Shown: positions 47,976 to 60,051 of the stretch, one piece after another | How positions within the stretch are numbered: position 1 is the first letter of the stretch | How the letters are laid out: each line of letters begins with the position of its first letter | Origin: Colletotrichum lupini | Taxonomy: Eukaryota > Ascomycota > Sordariomycetes > Glomerellales > Glomerellaceae | Assembly: GCF_023278565.1 (NCBI RefSeq) | Contig: NC_064682.1 | Span: forward strand, 3,224,001-3,288,000 | DNA: 64,000 nucleotides | Direction of reading: 5' to 3' | Notes under the pieces: model-generated | Database searches by the model: none | What the model saw: the letters and a program-made list of their open reading frames with translations, nothing else | What the model was told of the DNA's origin: nothing | Made by a program: the position numbers and the translations under genes

Positions 47976-49097
47976 ATGGCAGACGTTAGAGTACCACCCA
48001 CGGGCGTCTTCGTCCCAGTCCCAACCTTCTTCCACTCCGCCTCTGATTCCGCAGGCGCCCTCCAGCCCAAGGTCGACATCGACACGCAAGTGAAGCACAG
48101 CGTCTACCTCGCAAAGAATGGCATCCGCGGCCTAGTCCTCCTCGGCTCGACCGGCGAGGCCATTCACCTGAACAAGGCCGAGCGTCACGATCTCGTCGCC
48201 GGCGTCAAGAAGGGCCTCGAGGAGGCCGGTTTCCCCGACTACCCTATCATGGCCGGCGTCTTGACCAACGGCATCGACGAGACTCTCGAGTGGCTCGACG
48301 ACTACGCAAAGGCCGGCGCTCAATGGGGTCTGGTGCTTGTTCCCGGATACTTTGGTACCGCCGCGAACCAGAAGAACATCAAAGAGTGGTACACTGTCGT
48401 CGCTGACAAGAGCCCTCTGCCTATCCTTGTGTAAGTTTTGGATTGTCAATTGCGGTGTGCGCGCGCGAGATGATATCCGTGCTGATGCGGCCTAGATACA
48501 ACTACCCTGGCGTCACAAACAACGTCCTCGTCGAGCCCGACACGTACAAGGACCTTGCCCAACACCCCAAGATCGTCGGTTGCAAGATGTAAGTTAATGC
48601 ACAAAGATTTACTCCGCCTCTACCTCAGGAGCCCTTCTAACGCGATCCCGCAAATCCCCAGGTCCCATGGAAACGTCTCCCTCCACCTCCAAGTCTCCTC
48701 CGACCCGCGCATCGACCACTCAAAGTTCCGCGTCTACAGCGGCTTCGGCCAACAGCTCGCGCCCATCGTCCTCTTCGGCGCCGCGGGCGTCATCGACGGC
48801 CTCGCCGCCTTCTACCCCAAGACGGTCTCGCGCCTCTTCAGCCTGGCGGAGAAGCGCCCCGTCGACCAGGCCACCCTCGAGGAGGTGCAGCGCCTGCAGT
48901 ACGCCGTCAGCCGCGCCGAGGACTTTATCGGCAAGACGGGCATCATTGGTATCCGCGAGGGTATCATCCGCAAGGCCGGCTTCGGCGCGCTCGAGGGCGG
49001 TCGGTTGCCGCTCAAGGGACGCTTGGATGAGGGTACTTTCAAGGCGTTGGATTCGCTCTTGTTTTCGGATATTCAAAAGATTGAGGACTCTTTGTGA
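47976..49097 (+). CDS. DapA-family aldolase (2-keto-3-deoxy-aldonate aldolase candidate)
   Basis: Three exons (47976-48430, 48496-48588, 48662-49097), 327 aa. Hallmarks of the dihydrodipicolinate synthase/KDG aldolase family are G-L-V-L-L-G-S-T-G-E-A, the Y-N-Y-P-G Tyr, which comes from the second exon, and the Schiff-base Lys in I-V-G-C-K-M-S-H-G, completed across the second junction. Fungi use other routes for lysine, so a biosynthetic DHDPS is not expected. The best-known fungal members are L-threo-3-deoxy-hexulosonate aldolases (GaaC/LGA1), which yield pyruvate plus glyceraldehyde. This one is a divergent member. Its neighbour dehydratase would make exactly a 2-keto-3-deoxy acid, which supports aldolase function. 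Confidence 0.88.
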
Positions 49098-49579
49098 GAT
49101 ACACTAGTGGTTTAGATGAGTTGGAGCTGGGAGCTTACGAATTGCATGATTGGCCATGATACCAAATATTGAGAGCTTGGCTTAGCCGTCAGGCACTATT
49201 TTGGTGCCACGGAAAAGCACACTGCTTGTTTCGCGTGCCCGTTTCTGTCTCATGGTAGCGTTACGCCTAGTGGACCTTGATGCCGATGAACCCAGTGCAG
49301 TGGCCGGTCTATTCCCCATGATCCTCCTTTCTAACGCCGTCCCTCCACGTTTCCCCACGCCTTCTCTGACGCCGTCTATCCGAGATGTGAGAAGTCTGGT
49401 GCGAGTGGTTGTCTGCTTGCGGACTAGGCCTCTGTAGATGAGGTGTAGTCTGTTGGGAGAATGCGTCGACCTACCTACGCTTGTATATATGGAAATATGA
49501 TGACCATCTTGAATTCTTAACTTGACGATGCCAACCTCCTACCCCAGCCCTTTGGTATCGATACTTTGACCGGTCTGCA
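49098..49579. other. Spacer holding the aldolase terminator and transporter promoter
   Basis: A TATATAT element lies near its right end. No other feature. Confidence 0.5.
49484..49490 (+). promoter_or_regulatory. TATA-like box of the MFS transporter gene
   Basis: TATATAT lies about 90 bp above the ATG at 49580, within a locally AT-rich patch. Confidence 0.4.
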
Positions 49580-51448
49580 ATGTCTACCAACCTTTCTTCC
49601 GAACGTGCCGATATGCAGCCTTCCGGGCCTCAGACTATAGGGCACGGCATCGACGAGCTCAAGCCGAGTGCGTCCCAATTTGAGACCATGGAAGAAGGCG
49701 ACCATCATGAATTCAAGCTTCCCAAGACTGAGGATGTTGCCTTGGCACTCTTCGATAATGTGGGCGATGTGCACGAATTCATCGATCCGGAGGAGGAGCG
49801 ACGACTAGTCCGCAAGGTAGACTGGATGATTCTTCCATATATTTCAGTCTGCTACGTCTTCTTCTACGTAAGTCAAAGTGCCTAGTCCTACTGCCAAGCA
49901 CCGCCCCCAAAAGGCTTGTTTATGGTAACCAAGAACCATGTCTAACCTGGGCAGATTGACAAAACCACCCTCTCGTACGCTGCCATCTTTGGTATTCAGA
50001 ATGATCTCAACCTCAAGGGCACCGAGTATAGCTGGCTATCATCAATCTTTTACTTTGGGTTTCTGATTTGGGCTCTGCCTACAAACTTCATGCTGCAGAA
50101 GTTCCCTATTGCAAAGTATCTCGGCCTCAACATCTTTGCTTGGGGTACTTTTCTTATGCTCCAAGCTGCGGCACCCAACTTTGGAGCTTTAGCCGCACTT
50201 CGTGCCATCAGCGGAGCAGCAGAAGCGTGCGCTGACCCTGCCTTTATGATCATCACCAGGTCTGCAGGCCCCAGCCTTTTGTCAATCTAGATTATCTTTT
50301 ACGTCGAATGACGCTAACGGATCTCAGCATGTGGTACACCCGCCGAGAGCAACCCATCAAAATAGGCCTCTGGTACACCGCCAACGGCATCGGCATCGCC
50401 CTCGGCGGCCTCCTAGGCTACGGCATCGGCAACATCAAAGGCGCGCTGGCGTCCTGGAAGTATGAGTTCATCATCGTCGGCACCCTGTGCTGCGCGTGGG
50501 GCATTGTTATTGCCGTCTTCTTGCCGGATAACCCCATCACGAGCAGCAAGCTTACAAACCGCGAGAAGAAGATTGTCGTCGAGCGGTTACGCGAGAACCA
50601 AACCGGCGTGGAGAACAAGACGCTGAAGCTCCATCAGGTGCGCGAGGCGTTTACGGACTATAAGCTGTACTTTTTGTTCATGATTGCATTGTTGCAGGCT
50701 ATCGTGAACGGGGGGACGTCTAATTTTGGGACTCTGATCATCAAGGGCTTCAAGTTCTCGACGTGTAAGTCCAAACCACATCACTGCTAAGTTGCTTTTT
50801 GAAATCTGAACATGCCGGCGTGAAGTGGTCACGGCAGTCCTACAGATCCCATACGGAGCTATCATTTTCATCGCCATTCTAGCATGCGTCTTTATCAACG
50901 ACAGACTTCCGCCGAACAACCGGTGTTTCGTGTTGGTGCTCTTTTTGTTGCCCAACGTCGCTGGGTCTTTTGGTCTCCGCTTTGTGTCTGATGACCAGCA
51001 AGTCGGCAGGCTAATTTGCTACTATGTGAGTTTTCGTAAATGTGAACCTTCCGACATGCGCCATGCTAACAAGCCTCAATCAAAGTTAACCGGTTCTATC
51101 AACGCCTCATTCGTACTTCTCCTCTCACTCCAAACCGCCAACATTGCTGGACATACCAAAAAGGTGGTCACCTCCGCGTGCCTGTTTTTGGGATACTGCG
51201 TCGGCAACATCGCGGGTCCCTTCTTCTACAAGTCAGATCAGGCGCCTAAGTATGAGTTGGGTATTTGGAGTATGATTGTCGCTCATTTGCTTGAGGTTGT
51301 GGTTGTGATTACACTGCGGTTTCTGCTCAAGTGGGAAAATGATAGGCGGGACAGAATGCAGGGGGAAGTCGCCGAGGTTGACCTGGATGCGACGGCGTTT
51401 GGGGATTTGACGGATCGTGAGAACTTGAACTTTCGGTACATTTACTGA
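49580..51448 (+). CDS. MFS transporter, anion:cation symporter (Dal5-like) family
   Basis: Five exons (49580-49867, 49955-50259, 50328-50764, 50826-51025, 51086-51448), 530 aa, about 12 predicted membrane helices, with an acidic cytosolic N-terminus of about 80 residues. The D-K-T-T-L-S-Y-A-A-I-F-G-I motif after helix 1, W-L-S-S-I-F-Y-F-G-F-L, and the M-W-Y-T-R-R-E-Q-P cytosolic motif are typical of fungal allantoate permease (Dal5) relatives. The wider ACS family includes bacterial galactonate/glucarate carriers and fungal organic-anion carriers. Next to the dehydratase, reductase and aldolase it is the natural uptake system for the pathway acid. Vitamin, allantoate or tartrate transport cannot be excluded. 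Confidence 0.9.
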
Positions 51449-51943
51449 TGAAGCGTCAGGTCTGCTGACTCAGAGACGTTCTGCCATAAGATTTGCGCTG
51501 TGAGTGTGCGGTCTGGGAGCAATTTAGATCACTGAAGCTGGGGTTCATGTTAGTCTCGAAATCGTAGCATTGCCACACTCTATGGCGTAACAATCACAGA
51601 TATTGCAGTAGCCAAAGTTTCTCGAACTATGTAAAGTGAGTATCAGCGTCTCAAGCCATTCGCATGATAGCTTGCTCAACTCACTTGCAGCTAGAGTGAG
51701 ATGCATCGCGTGCTGAAAAGTAATATCGTGGACTCACTAATAACGGATAATGATCCCCGCAAAGACGCGGTTTTAATTCGGACGTAGTGAACCGCTGCCG
51801 ACGCCGGTGCATTTGGCGCCGACAGCTAAATGCTAAAGTCTGCGCGGCTTCACCTTCACCACACCTCACTCAATTCTCATTGCGCTCACCAAGACTCATC
51901 GCAGCATCAACTACAACGCCCTGGCATTCACACTGTATTCATC
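51449..51943. other. Intergenic spacer with promoter of the cyclase-family gene
   Basis: No gene or repeat recognised. Short overlapping ORFs only. Confidence 0.5.
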
Positions 51944-53209
51944 ATGTCATCTTCTGCGACTCCCGCAAGACCACCGTTTTCATCTCTCCCCCTAGACCCT
52001 GCTGGGCCGCCTGGGAACGCATGGGGTCTGTACGGCAAAGATGACCTCTTAGGGGCGCTGAACCTTCTCACCCCCACAGTCGTGGCCGCTGCGGCAGCAT
52101 CTGAGATTCGAACTGGCCAACGAGTATCACTGGATTGGTCATTGAATAATCCCTCTCAGCCAAGCTTCGATCGGGCGCCATTTGAGTCTAGACTCGTCAA
52201 CCGAGCTCATCCGAGTGGCGAGAAGAGGACCGTCAATGATGATATCTTGCACTTTAACACGCAATGTAGCAGCCAGTGGGACGGCTTCAGGCACTATGGT
52301 AATCAACTGAAGGCTGCTAATAAGTGAGCCATATCACTAACTGTAATGACCTAAGGGTACCAGAAAGCCAAGCGATACTACAACAACACGACCCAAGATG
52401 ACCTGGATAACCCAAAAAACATTGGCATAGACGGCAAGTTAACCTTCGAAACCGTGCGTTCATCCTTATTTGGTGACTGACTTATAGCGCAGCTTGGGTC
52501 GAAAAGGGCGGCATCGTCGGCCGCGGCATCCTCCTCGACTACGCCAGCTTCTGCGCCCGCCACGCCCTGCCCCTCGATGCCTTCACCAGCAGCGACATCT
52601 CCCTCACCCACCTACAACAGATCGCCGCCGAGCAAAAGATCACCTTCCGGCCGGGCGACATCCTCTTCATCCGCTCCGGGTTCACGGCAGGCTACAACGC
52701 CAAAGACGACGCCGCGCAAAAGGCCGTCGCGGCGCGCGCCAGCCCGGACTTTCTCGGTCTCGAGCCCACGAAAGACGTGCTCCGCTGGATATGGGAGACG
52801 GGATTCGCGGCCGTGGCGGGCGACGCGCCGAGTTTCGAGAGGGCGCCCATCGCGGGTCCGCATACGGCTGTCGGCGGCGTGTGGAAGGGCGAGGCGTGGG
52901 AGGAGGAGATGCAGGGAGGTGGTTTGTTGCATCAATGGCTGCTGGGAGGTTGGGGATTGCCCATTGGCGAGATGTTTGATCTCGAGGCTCTTAGTTCGAC
53001 GTGCCAGGAGCTGGGAAGATGGACATTTTTCGTGAGCAGCGTGCCGCTCAAGGTAAGTCTTGAATATTGATTCTCGCCCGATTCATTCTTCTCCATTACT
53101 CATGTTGGAGGGTGTGTTCGCCTTGAAAAAAGCGTACTGATGATTTGTTTCCACATTGTAGGTTCCGGGCGGTGTTGCCAGCCCTCCCAACGCCGTTGCC
53201 ATATTCTGA
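51944..53209 (+). CDS. Cyclase-family (PF04199-type) metal-dependent hydrolase
   Basis: Four exons (51944-52298, 52356-52433, 52493-53052, 53162-53209), 346 aa. The fungal form of the cyclase/kynurenine formamidase-like metal motif is present as S-Q-W-D-G-F-R-H-Y-G, and the G-G-I-V-G-R-G-I-L-L-D-Y and F-R-P-G-D-I-L-F-I-R-S-G blocks match the family. The second intron must use a GC donor (GGCAAGT...CGCAG): only this join gives I-G-I-D-A-W-V-E-K in frame, and the nearby GT donor shifts it. The family hydrolyses small cyclic amides or esters, and members occur in diverse catabolic clusters. A lactone-opening step would suit this locus, but that is speculation. Confidence 0.85.
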
Positions 53210-54070
53210 TCCCAGAGTCACATAGTCTTGGGATGGTCATGCTACTTAGAGTTTTGGCCACGTTTTGTGAGAATAATAGAGTTGCTTTGGTGTTCTAGTC
53301 TTCTTCACCTCGGTGTATCTTAGTGTTCGGGAGTGTAATCAATGTGTCAATGTTCCATTTCTGGCCATCCCCGGTGATGGGATGTTGCTGGTTCGCTTGG
53401 CTTTGCTCGGACTTTGCGGCTGGTTGGCGCGTTTGCAGATCCCTGACATTTTCAAAATTAATGGTCTGTCGTCTCTGGAACATAATTCTTCGTCTCTCTG
53501 AATTTCGAAAGCTTGGCGAGTTGTCAGCACATCATCGCTTAGAGAGTCCTCTAATTCGAATTGGTCACTCGTCATCTCGTGTTACTCTCGTCCAGTCTCA
53601 AGAGTCAAGACTCCCTAGCTCTGCTAGCATATGCCATGTAAGTTGGGAGCCCCAACGACCACCGCCCCAACCATTCAACTCTGTATGCCAGTCCAGATGA
53701 TTCGACTCGGGTGTACCAGGGGAGCCTCCCCCGCAAGGAACCATCCATCACCCACAAGGATCCTAATCCAGACCGGACCAGCAAGGCGAGATTAGGCCTA
53801 GGGGGCCACAAAGGAATTAGGAGGCAGACTAGGAAGACAGGGACCGGCCGGGTACCCCGCATTGTCTTCCCCATTCCCAAAAGGATTAAGAATGAGGTGA
53901 CATTTCCGTCTTTCCACGTCCGCCGCCTGTGGTCCCCCTCTCTTCCCCCTTCCCTTCCCACTCACTCGACCATGTTTCCGTGTGTCCAGCTCCAGCAGCA
54001 GGATCAGGGGAGTCTGCCGCCAAATTGCTGCCGCACTACGGAGTAAGCCTCCCTTTCAGGGACACGGCAA
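53210..54070. other. Upstream region of the Zn2Cys6 regulator
   Basis: About 860 bp. A 118-codon minus ORF and several others overlap without features. It presumably contains the promoter and leader of the regulator gene. Confidence 0.45.
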
Positions 54071-56914
54071 ATGGACCTGGACACCGACCAAGGCGACTCC
54101 GGTGTCGGCATCGGCACCGGTAACAACGGCAACGGCAATGCCATGGTGAATGGAATCCACCACCCCGGTGTTCGCCGCCATTCCCAATCACACCATAATG
54201 GGAGAGGAGGAGGAAGTCTTGGTAATCATAGTCACGGCAATGGAAACAAGCACGGCAACGGCAATGGAAACGCATCGTCGAGCGGCAATGGAACCGGGAA
54301 CGGCCGCCACGGCAGCACCAGCAGCAGCAGCATTCATGTTCACAATGAGAACAGCAACGGCAACGGCAATGGAAATCACAACCAGCAGCTGGCATCTCCG
54401 CCGCTCACACATCCGTCGAATCCGACCCCTCTGACGGAGAGCGGAAGACGTCGTCGGCACCGCGACAAGGAGCGCGTCCGCGTCACCCGCGCCTGCGACA
54501 GGTGCAAGAAGCGCAAGATCCGCTGCACAGGCATCCAGCCCTGCGAGTTGTGCATCCGCACCGAGTCCCACTGCACCTACAACGCTTCTTATGCACGGGG
54601 TCGTCAGCCGCCCGTGGCTACTCGGGAGGATGTCGCCCGAATGGACCTCGATGGCCTCGATGTCTCCGTGTCGGACCATCCCAACGCTGCTGCTGCCGCT
54701 GTTGCTGGTGAAGATGCGTTGATGGGCTCCTCCATCGTCGTAGACGTCTCTGACCCCGGTGATACTGATCATCAAGACGAGACCATCATGAACGGCACGA
54801 GTCTGGCCGTTGTTGGCAGCGTCGGTCCTGGAACCGCTGAGCCTCCCTCTCGGGCCTCTCCTGAACCTACTCAGACGGATCTCCAAGGTCACTATGTCGG
54901 TCCCTCGTCTGGTGTCTCTTTCCTGCTGAGAGTCCAGAAACGCCTTCACCAAGCCGTCTCATTCTCACAAGCCTCCTCCATCTTCACCTTTGGCGATGCA
55001 CCGCTCCCAAACTTTGACCCCAGCGGCGCCTTCTGCGTCCTGCTGTCCAAGGAAGAGGCCACGACCCTCTTGAAGAGATACTTTGAGTTCGCTGTACCAA
55101 CTCACCGCTTCTTGCACCGCCCCACGGTAGAAGGCTGGCTGGAGGAGTTCTACGATACCATGGGTGCCATGAAGAGCCAGGAGGACGCACCGGCCCGGAG
55201 AGCCCTGCTATTTATGGTGTTTGCTCAGGCGCAGGAGTACATGGGCACCACACACTCGCGTGAGAACGCAGACGCAAGGTAAGTTTTAGAAGCTTCGCGG
55301 AGGATACATCTTCCGTACCATGTTATTTTACACCGTCATTGTCGCATGCCAATATTCGTCTTCGCAAGGACTAACACATGAGGACCAGCGCTCGATACTT
55401 CTTGGCTGCAGATCATCAGCTCTCCAAAGAGAGAGGCGCCGTCCGCCTGACCAGTGTCCAGGCCCGGCTATGCCAGTGCTTCTGGCTGCTGTCACAATCT
55501 CGCATTAACCACTGCTGGAGCTTGTTCGGCACCGCAGGACACCTTGCTCTCGCCATTGGTCTGAACCGCAACAGGCATGCGGACCCGGCAGGGGGTTACA
55601 ACTATATTGAGCTCGAGTGTCGCCGTCGCACGTTCTGGTGCGCTTACAGCCTCGACAACTATCTCAGCGCTGCACTTGGTCGTCCACGAACGTTCCATGA
55701 TGAGGACATTGACCAGGAACTCCCGTCGTGTTCAGAAGACGCGGATCTCCATGCAGATCACATCACACCCCGTATGGGACGTGGCCAGTCTCTCATGCTG
55801 GCTCCGGTTGCTCATGTCAAGTAAGTTATACCTCTCATTCCCTCTCTCGTGCATAGTACTGACTTCAGTCCAGGCTCTCACGGATAGTGAGCATGATCTT
55901 GCGTGACCTCTACTCTATAAGACCGTCGTCGTTCTCAAATAGATGTGCTCTGGCGGCGAAATACTCTCAAAATCTGAAGCACTGGAGGGCCGAAATGTCG
56001 CAGTTCTTGGATGATGGCGTCAACACGGCATTACTCATTCCCATCTTCCAGCGGCAACGCAACGTGTTAAACCTGGCGTACTGGCATGCTATGATCCTCA
56101 CACATAGGCCCTTTTTGCTGAGTAACTTTGCCCGGCTACAGCGAAACGGTAAAGCCCGTCGGAAGAGTGTGCCACACAAGGACCAGACGGAAGAAAGCGT
56201 CAACGCCTGTCTCGACGCTGCGATGCACGTTGTCGACACCGTCAACGATCTTATACAGGCAGGGCAGCTATTCCGTGCTTTCTGGGTAAGGCCTGATCAA
56301 CAGTCTTCATCGAAACCCCCCTGCTAACTCCAAGCCACTTGCAGTTCACTTCCTACTTTGCCTTCTCAGCCGTCGTTGTTCTCTATGTATATACCATCCA
56401 GCAACGGACAGCCCCGACAGAGGCATGGCAGGCCTACTTCAACGCGGCATGTCGCTGCCAGACGCAACTAGCCTCGCTCGCCGACAACGAGTCGACGCTA
56501 GCGGCGCGATACTGCCTCGTCCTCGAGGAGCTGAGAACCGAAGCGCTTCGACAGACCGAGCGACACCAGAGCCCGGCCATAACCCATCAGACGGGACAAA
56601 ATGGCGGACAGATCTCCCGCGCCGCTATCGTTGCTTCTGGAAACGAAGATGTCCAGCCGCAGCATGAGCAGCATCACCTGGCCAATCTCAACTTCCCCGA
56701 TGTGGGACACGCAGACGAGTTTGTTGGTTTTGATGCGAGCCCGAGCAGCTCTCTGGCTGATATGACGAGTTGGGGTCAATTTGACTCCATGGTATGTAAT
56801 ATCCTCATGCCTCGAGGCAAACTCCCCTTGTCAGCGTATTGATATTTGTGTTAGGTCACTTCTGGATTTGGAGGACTCGAAGCTTTACTCAATGATGACT
56901 CTCTACGATTCTAA
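54071..56914 (+). CDS. Zn2Cys6 fungal transcription factor
   Basis: Five exons (54071-55278, 55389-55820, 55874-56285, 56345-56791, 56855-56914), 852 aa. The binuclear zinc cluster is complete (A-C-D-R-C-K-K-R-K-I-R-C-T-G...P-C-E-L-C...H-C, residues about 142-168), followed by S-Y-A-R-G-R-Q-P. A fungal-specific regulatory domain follows in mid-protein (L-L-K-R-Y-F-E-F, then the R-R-R-T-F-W-C-A-Y block with L-G-R-P). The first 110 residues are low-complexity Gly/Asn/His/Ser made of imperfect GGCAAC-type repeats. It is nuclear, binding CGG-containing sites. It lies at the right side of the putative sugar-acid cluster and is the obvious local regulator candidate. I cannot assign it to a named factor. 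Confidence 0.9.
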
Positions 56915-57152
56915 CGACTATTGCTGTCAATGTGCTCAAGTTTGGATCCGGGTCAATATGTCAGCTATTTTGATTGCATCTTGCAATACCTGCGGCGTCC
57001 AGGGATGCACGGAGTTTATACTTGCTTCTCCCACTGCCATAGTACTTTGTAGTTTAACCTGATGAAATTAGTTCAAAGTCCCACAACTATGCATTGTCTC
57101 TTCATGAAGTACTTTTATACAAGGTACTGCTACCTACAAGCAACAGCACAAT
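56915..57152. other. Convergent spacer
   Basis: It separates the 3' ends of the regulator and the dihydroxyacetone kinase. No feature seen. Confidence 0.45.
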
Positions 57153-59101
57153 CTACGAAAGAGCTGCTTGAAGACCCTCGAGAATAGCCAGGACACCCTC
57201 AGCACCCGGGTCCGGCACCTTGCCCCAAGCAGACTCCTCAACGTAGACCGCCCGACCAAGAGAAGCAGCCATACCCTTAGTAGCCTCGACACCCTTCCTC
57301 GCAGCCTCAACCGCATCACTCACGCTCCTCGAGCTCTCCAACGTCCTCACAAACGGCTCCAGCGCATCGATCAGCGTTCTGTCCCCTTGTCTAGCCGGCG
57401 TAGCCTGCTGCAGCGTCTCCAGGGCCCCGACGGCAACTTTGGTCCACGCTTGTAAGTCGAGCACGCCCGCGCTAGCCTTGCGCAGCTCCGAGGCCAGCGC
57501 CGCGAAGAAGATGCTGTAGATGGCGCCCGAGGTGCCGTCCATGTTGTCTTCGATCACGTTGGTGAGGTCGATGGCCGTGCGGACGGCGTCGTCGCTGACG
57601 GAGGATGAGTCGGCGTACTTTTGGACGGCTTTGGCGCCGCGGGCGAGGGTCACGCCGCAGTCGCCGTCGCCTACTTGGGTGTCGTGGGCTGTGATTTGGG
57701 GTTCGGCGGCGTTGATTCTCTTCGCGGCCTCGGAGACGACCTTTTTGAAGGTTTCTACGTTGACTGAATGGTTGAAGTAGCTCTGGTCAGCAACTGAGGT
57801 TCTTCAAGTGCTATCTTGAGAGATACTGAAACTTACGTTGCACGCCGCTCTTGGTGGTGTCCTGGGAACCATGTCCTGAGTCGCTGCTCTCAATAAGGCG
57901 CTGCTTCACATCTCCGCTGGTCTCATCGCGCGGGGAGTAGGCCCAGCCGATGGCATTCGTGCTAGCGTCGATGTGCTTCAGAATCTCGGGGTTGGCCTTG
58001 AGCAGCGTAATGCTGAAGCCGGGTCCGTTCAAACTCGTCATGTAAGTGCCGGAGATGACGCGGGCAAGCTTGAATCCTCGGCCAGCTGAACATTGTTAGC
58101 ATGGCGGTCAAAGGTTGTTCAATCGCCTTGTTTCTGACGGCTTTGACTTACTCAGAGCATTTGTGACCTTCGCCGTGATGCCACCAAATTCAAGCGGCGA
58201 GACACCACCCAGATTATTGACCAGAAGAACGACGTCCTTGGCGTCAGAGAAGTCGACGTATGCCCTGTCCGAATCATTGGTGTCGAGAAGCTGTGTAAGC
58301 ATGGAATCAATGAGCTGCGAAAGATGCGGCCGAGGCTTCAACACCTGACACCCAGGCTCGTTATGAATGCCCATGCCCAACTCAACCTGGTCCTCAGTCG
58401 ACGTCGCAGCAGCCTCCCGACCCGGGATATGAACATGCTCCAACGACGCGCCAACAGTCACCAAGCCCTCCGTCACCGTCTTGCCCAACTTAACCACATC
58501 CGCCAGCGAAGCGCCCGTCTCCTTGTACGCTCCCAAAATCTTGTGCACGAGTACCGTGCCAGCCAACCCGCGCCGCCCGACCTTGCCACTCTTCTTGCGG
58601 CCGACGGAGACGTCATCGCCCACAATTAGAACCTCGACGGACACGCCGAGCTGGGCTTTGGCCTTCTCGGCGGCGAGGTGGAAGTAAAAGACGTCGCCGG
58701 TGTAGTTCTTGATGATGAGGAGAACGCCGGCGGAGCTGGCTACGCGGCTGATGCCGGAGAGGATCTGCGCGACGCTGGGGGAGGCGAAGATGGAGCCTGA
58801 TACGGCGGCCGTGAGCATGCCGTCGCCGACGAAGCCTGCGTGGGCGGGCTCGTGGCCTGCGCCGCCTCCTGAGAGGAGGGAGACGTGTTTTGGGTCATTT
58901 TTTGTGAGCCAGAGTGCTGTTGGTCTGAGGTCAGTCCTGCCGCTTACTCTGTTTCCCAATGCTGGTAGTAACTAGGCGGTGAATAACGTCTCACTCACTC
59001 TTCTTTGACTTGTCCAAGGTCAGACCAGAACTTTGCAGCACCAAACTCTCGAGGGCATCTAGAACGAGGTCCTCTGCTTCATCGTAGAAGTGTTTCGACA
59101 T
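57153..59101 (-). CDS. DAK1: Dihydroxyacetone kinase (Dak1-type, ATP-dependent)
   Basis: Four exons (59101-58999, 58916-58152, 58085-57837, 57793-57153), 585 aa, the standard length of the single-chain enzyme. The DhaK half has L-L-S-G-G-G-A-G-H-E-P-A-H-A-G-F-V-G and G-I-H-N-E-P-G, whose His binds the ketone covalently. The DhaL half has D-T-Q-V-G-D-G-D-C-G for ATP/Mg2+ binding and D-G-T-S-G-A. It makes DHAP from dihydroxyacetone, and eukaryotic enzymes of this class also phosphorylate D-glyceraldehyde. Both reactions would drain the triose made by the neighbouring aldolase. The exon 4 acceptor is CTCAG, which restores L-A-D-Q-S-Y-F-N-H. It starts 950 bp from the divergent reductase gene. Confidence 0.93.
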
Positions 59102-60051
59102 ATTTACACAGGCTATACGTAAAGGATTATTGCAAAATATCGATATGAATTTGTTTCAATCTTCTTCCAAACATCTAAGAACTATCGTCTTATGGACATC
59201 ACTCATAATAAGCGTTCCTCTTTACCCCGCCATAGCAAACACCCTCACCCAGAATCGTCCGACACCCCGCGTCTCCCCCGCGTGTTCTTCCCCTTGGCAG
59301 TCCTCCTCCGGGTCCCTCCAAGAGCTCAAAGCCCATGTAGCTCCCGCCAGTCGGATATACTACAGTCCCGTCACGAAGCACACAATGGAACCATGGAAAC
59401 GACGGACATCCCACCGGCCGGCAGCCTCTCACCGGAGAAGTGGTCCGTGCATCCCGGGCTGTTTGCCGTTATTGCTTTTCCGTGTCCCCTCACCTTGTGT
59501 AAGTGGCTTTTCCGTCCCGGTTGTCTCGGCACGCCCAACTTGTGACCTTGCCGCCGCACTGGCTAGGCCACTGAGATGGAAAGGTAACGGCTGGCTGCGT
59601 CTGCGGGTCTTGCCACTATGAGGGGTGGGAAAAGGTACCAGAGTATGGAAGAACGGGAATACGGTCATGCGGCAGTAGGGAAAAGAAGGCTGGAATGGAG
59701 GGTGCGGCGATCGAGCCCAGTGGACGGACGGAACTGCTAGAGAAGAGAAACCCGGCCTGTTCGTACATGGATATGGTTGCGGGTGTGATCTGGACGGGAC
59801 TGGTTTGGATGGATGGATGATTAAGATGATAGGCTTTCCAGATCTTTTCTAAAAGAACATCGTATATCAACGCTCACTGGCGGATGAATTACCCAAGTAT
59901 TTGTCTTGACAGATGTGAATAATCTTATCAAGCGGTGTACTCGCTCAAAGTCAAGCTTCCTTCATTCTTTTTTTCCATACATCTTTGAACACCTGACTTG
60001 TTGCTTATCCTCGTTCATCATAACCGCCCAAATCGTGGCGCCCTCTTCAAT
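59102..60051. promoter_or_regulatory. Divergent promoter region of DAK and the adenylate-forming reductase
   Basis: 950 bp between opposed start codons. It contains overlapping ORFs without features. A shared or separate promoter cannot be decided from sequence. Confidence 0.45.

Noticed and set aside
51944..53209. Kynurenine formamidase (tryptophan pathway) as a firm call for the cyclase-family gene
   Set aside because: The family is shared, but the motif form is the fungal S-Q-W-D-G variant and no kynurenine-pathway gene is nearby. Left as a family-level call.
54188..54952. 254-codon minus ORF
   Set aside because: Antisense to the regulator's repeat and zinc cluster; low-complexity Ala/Val reading of the same repeats.
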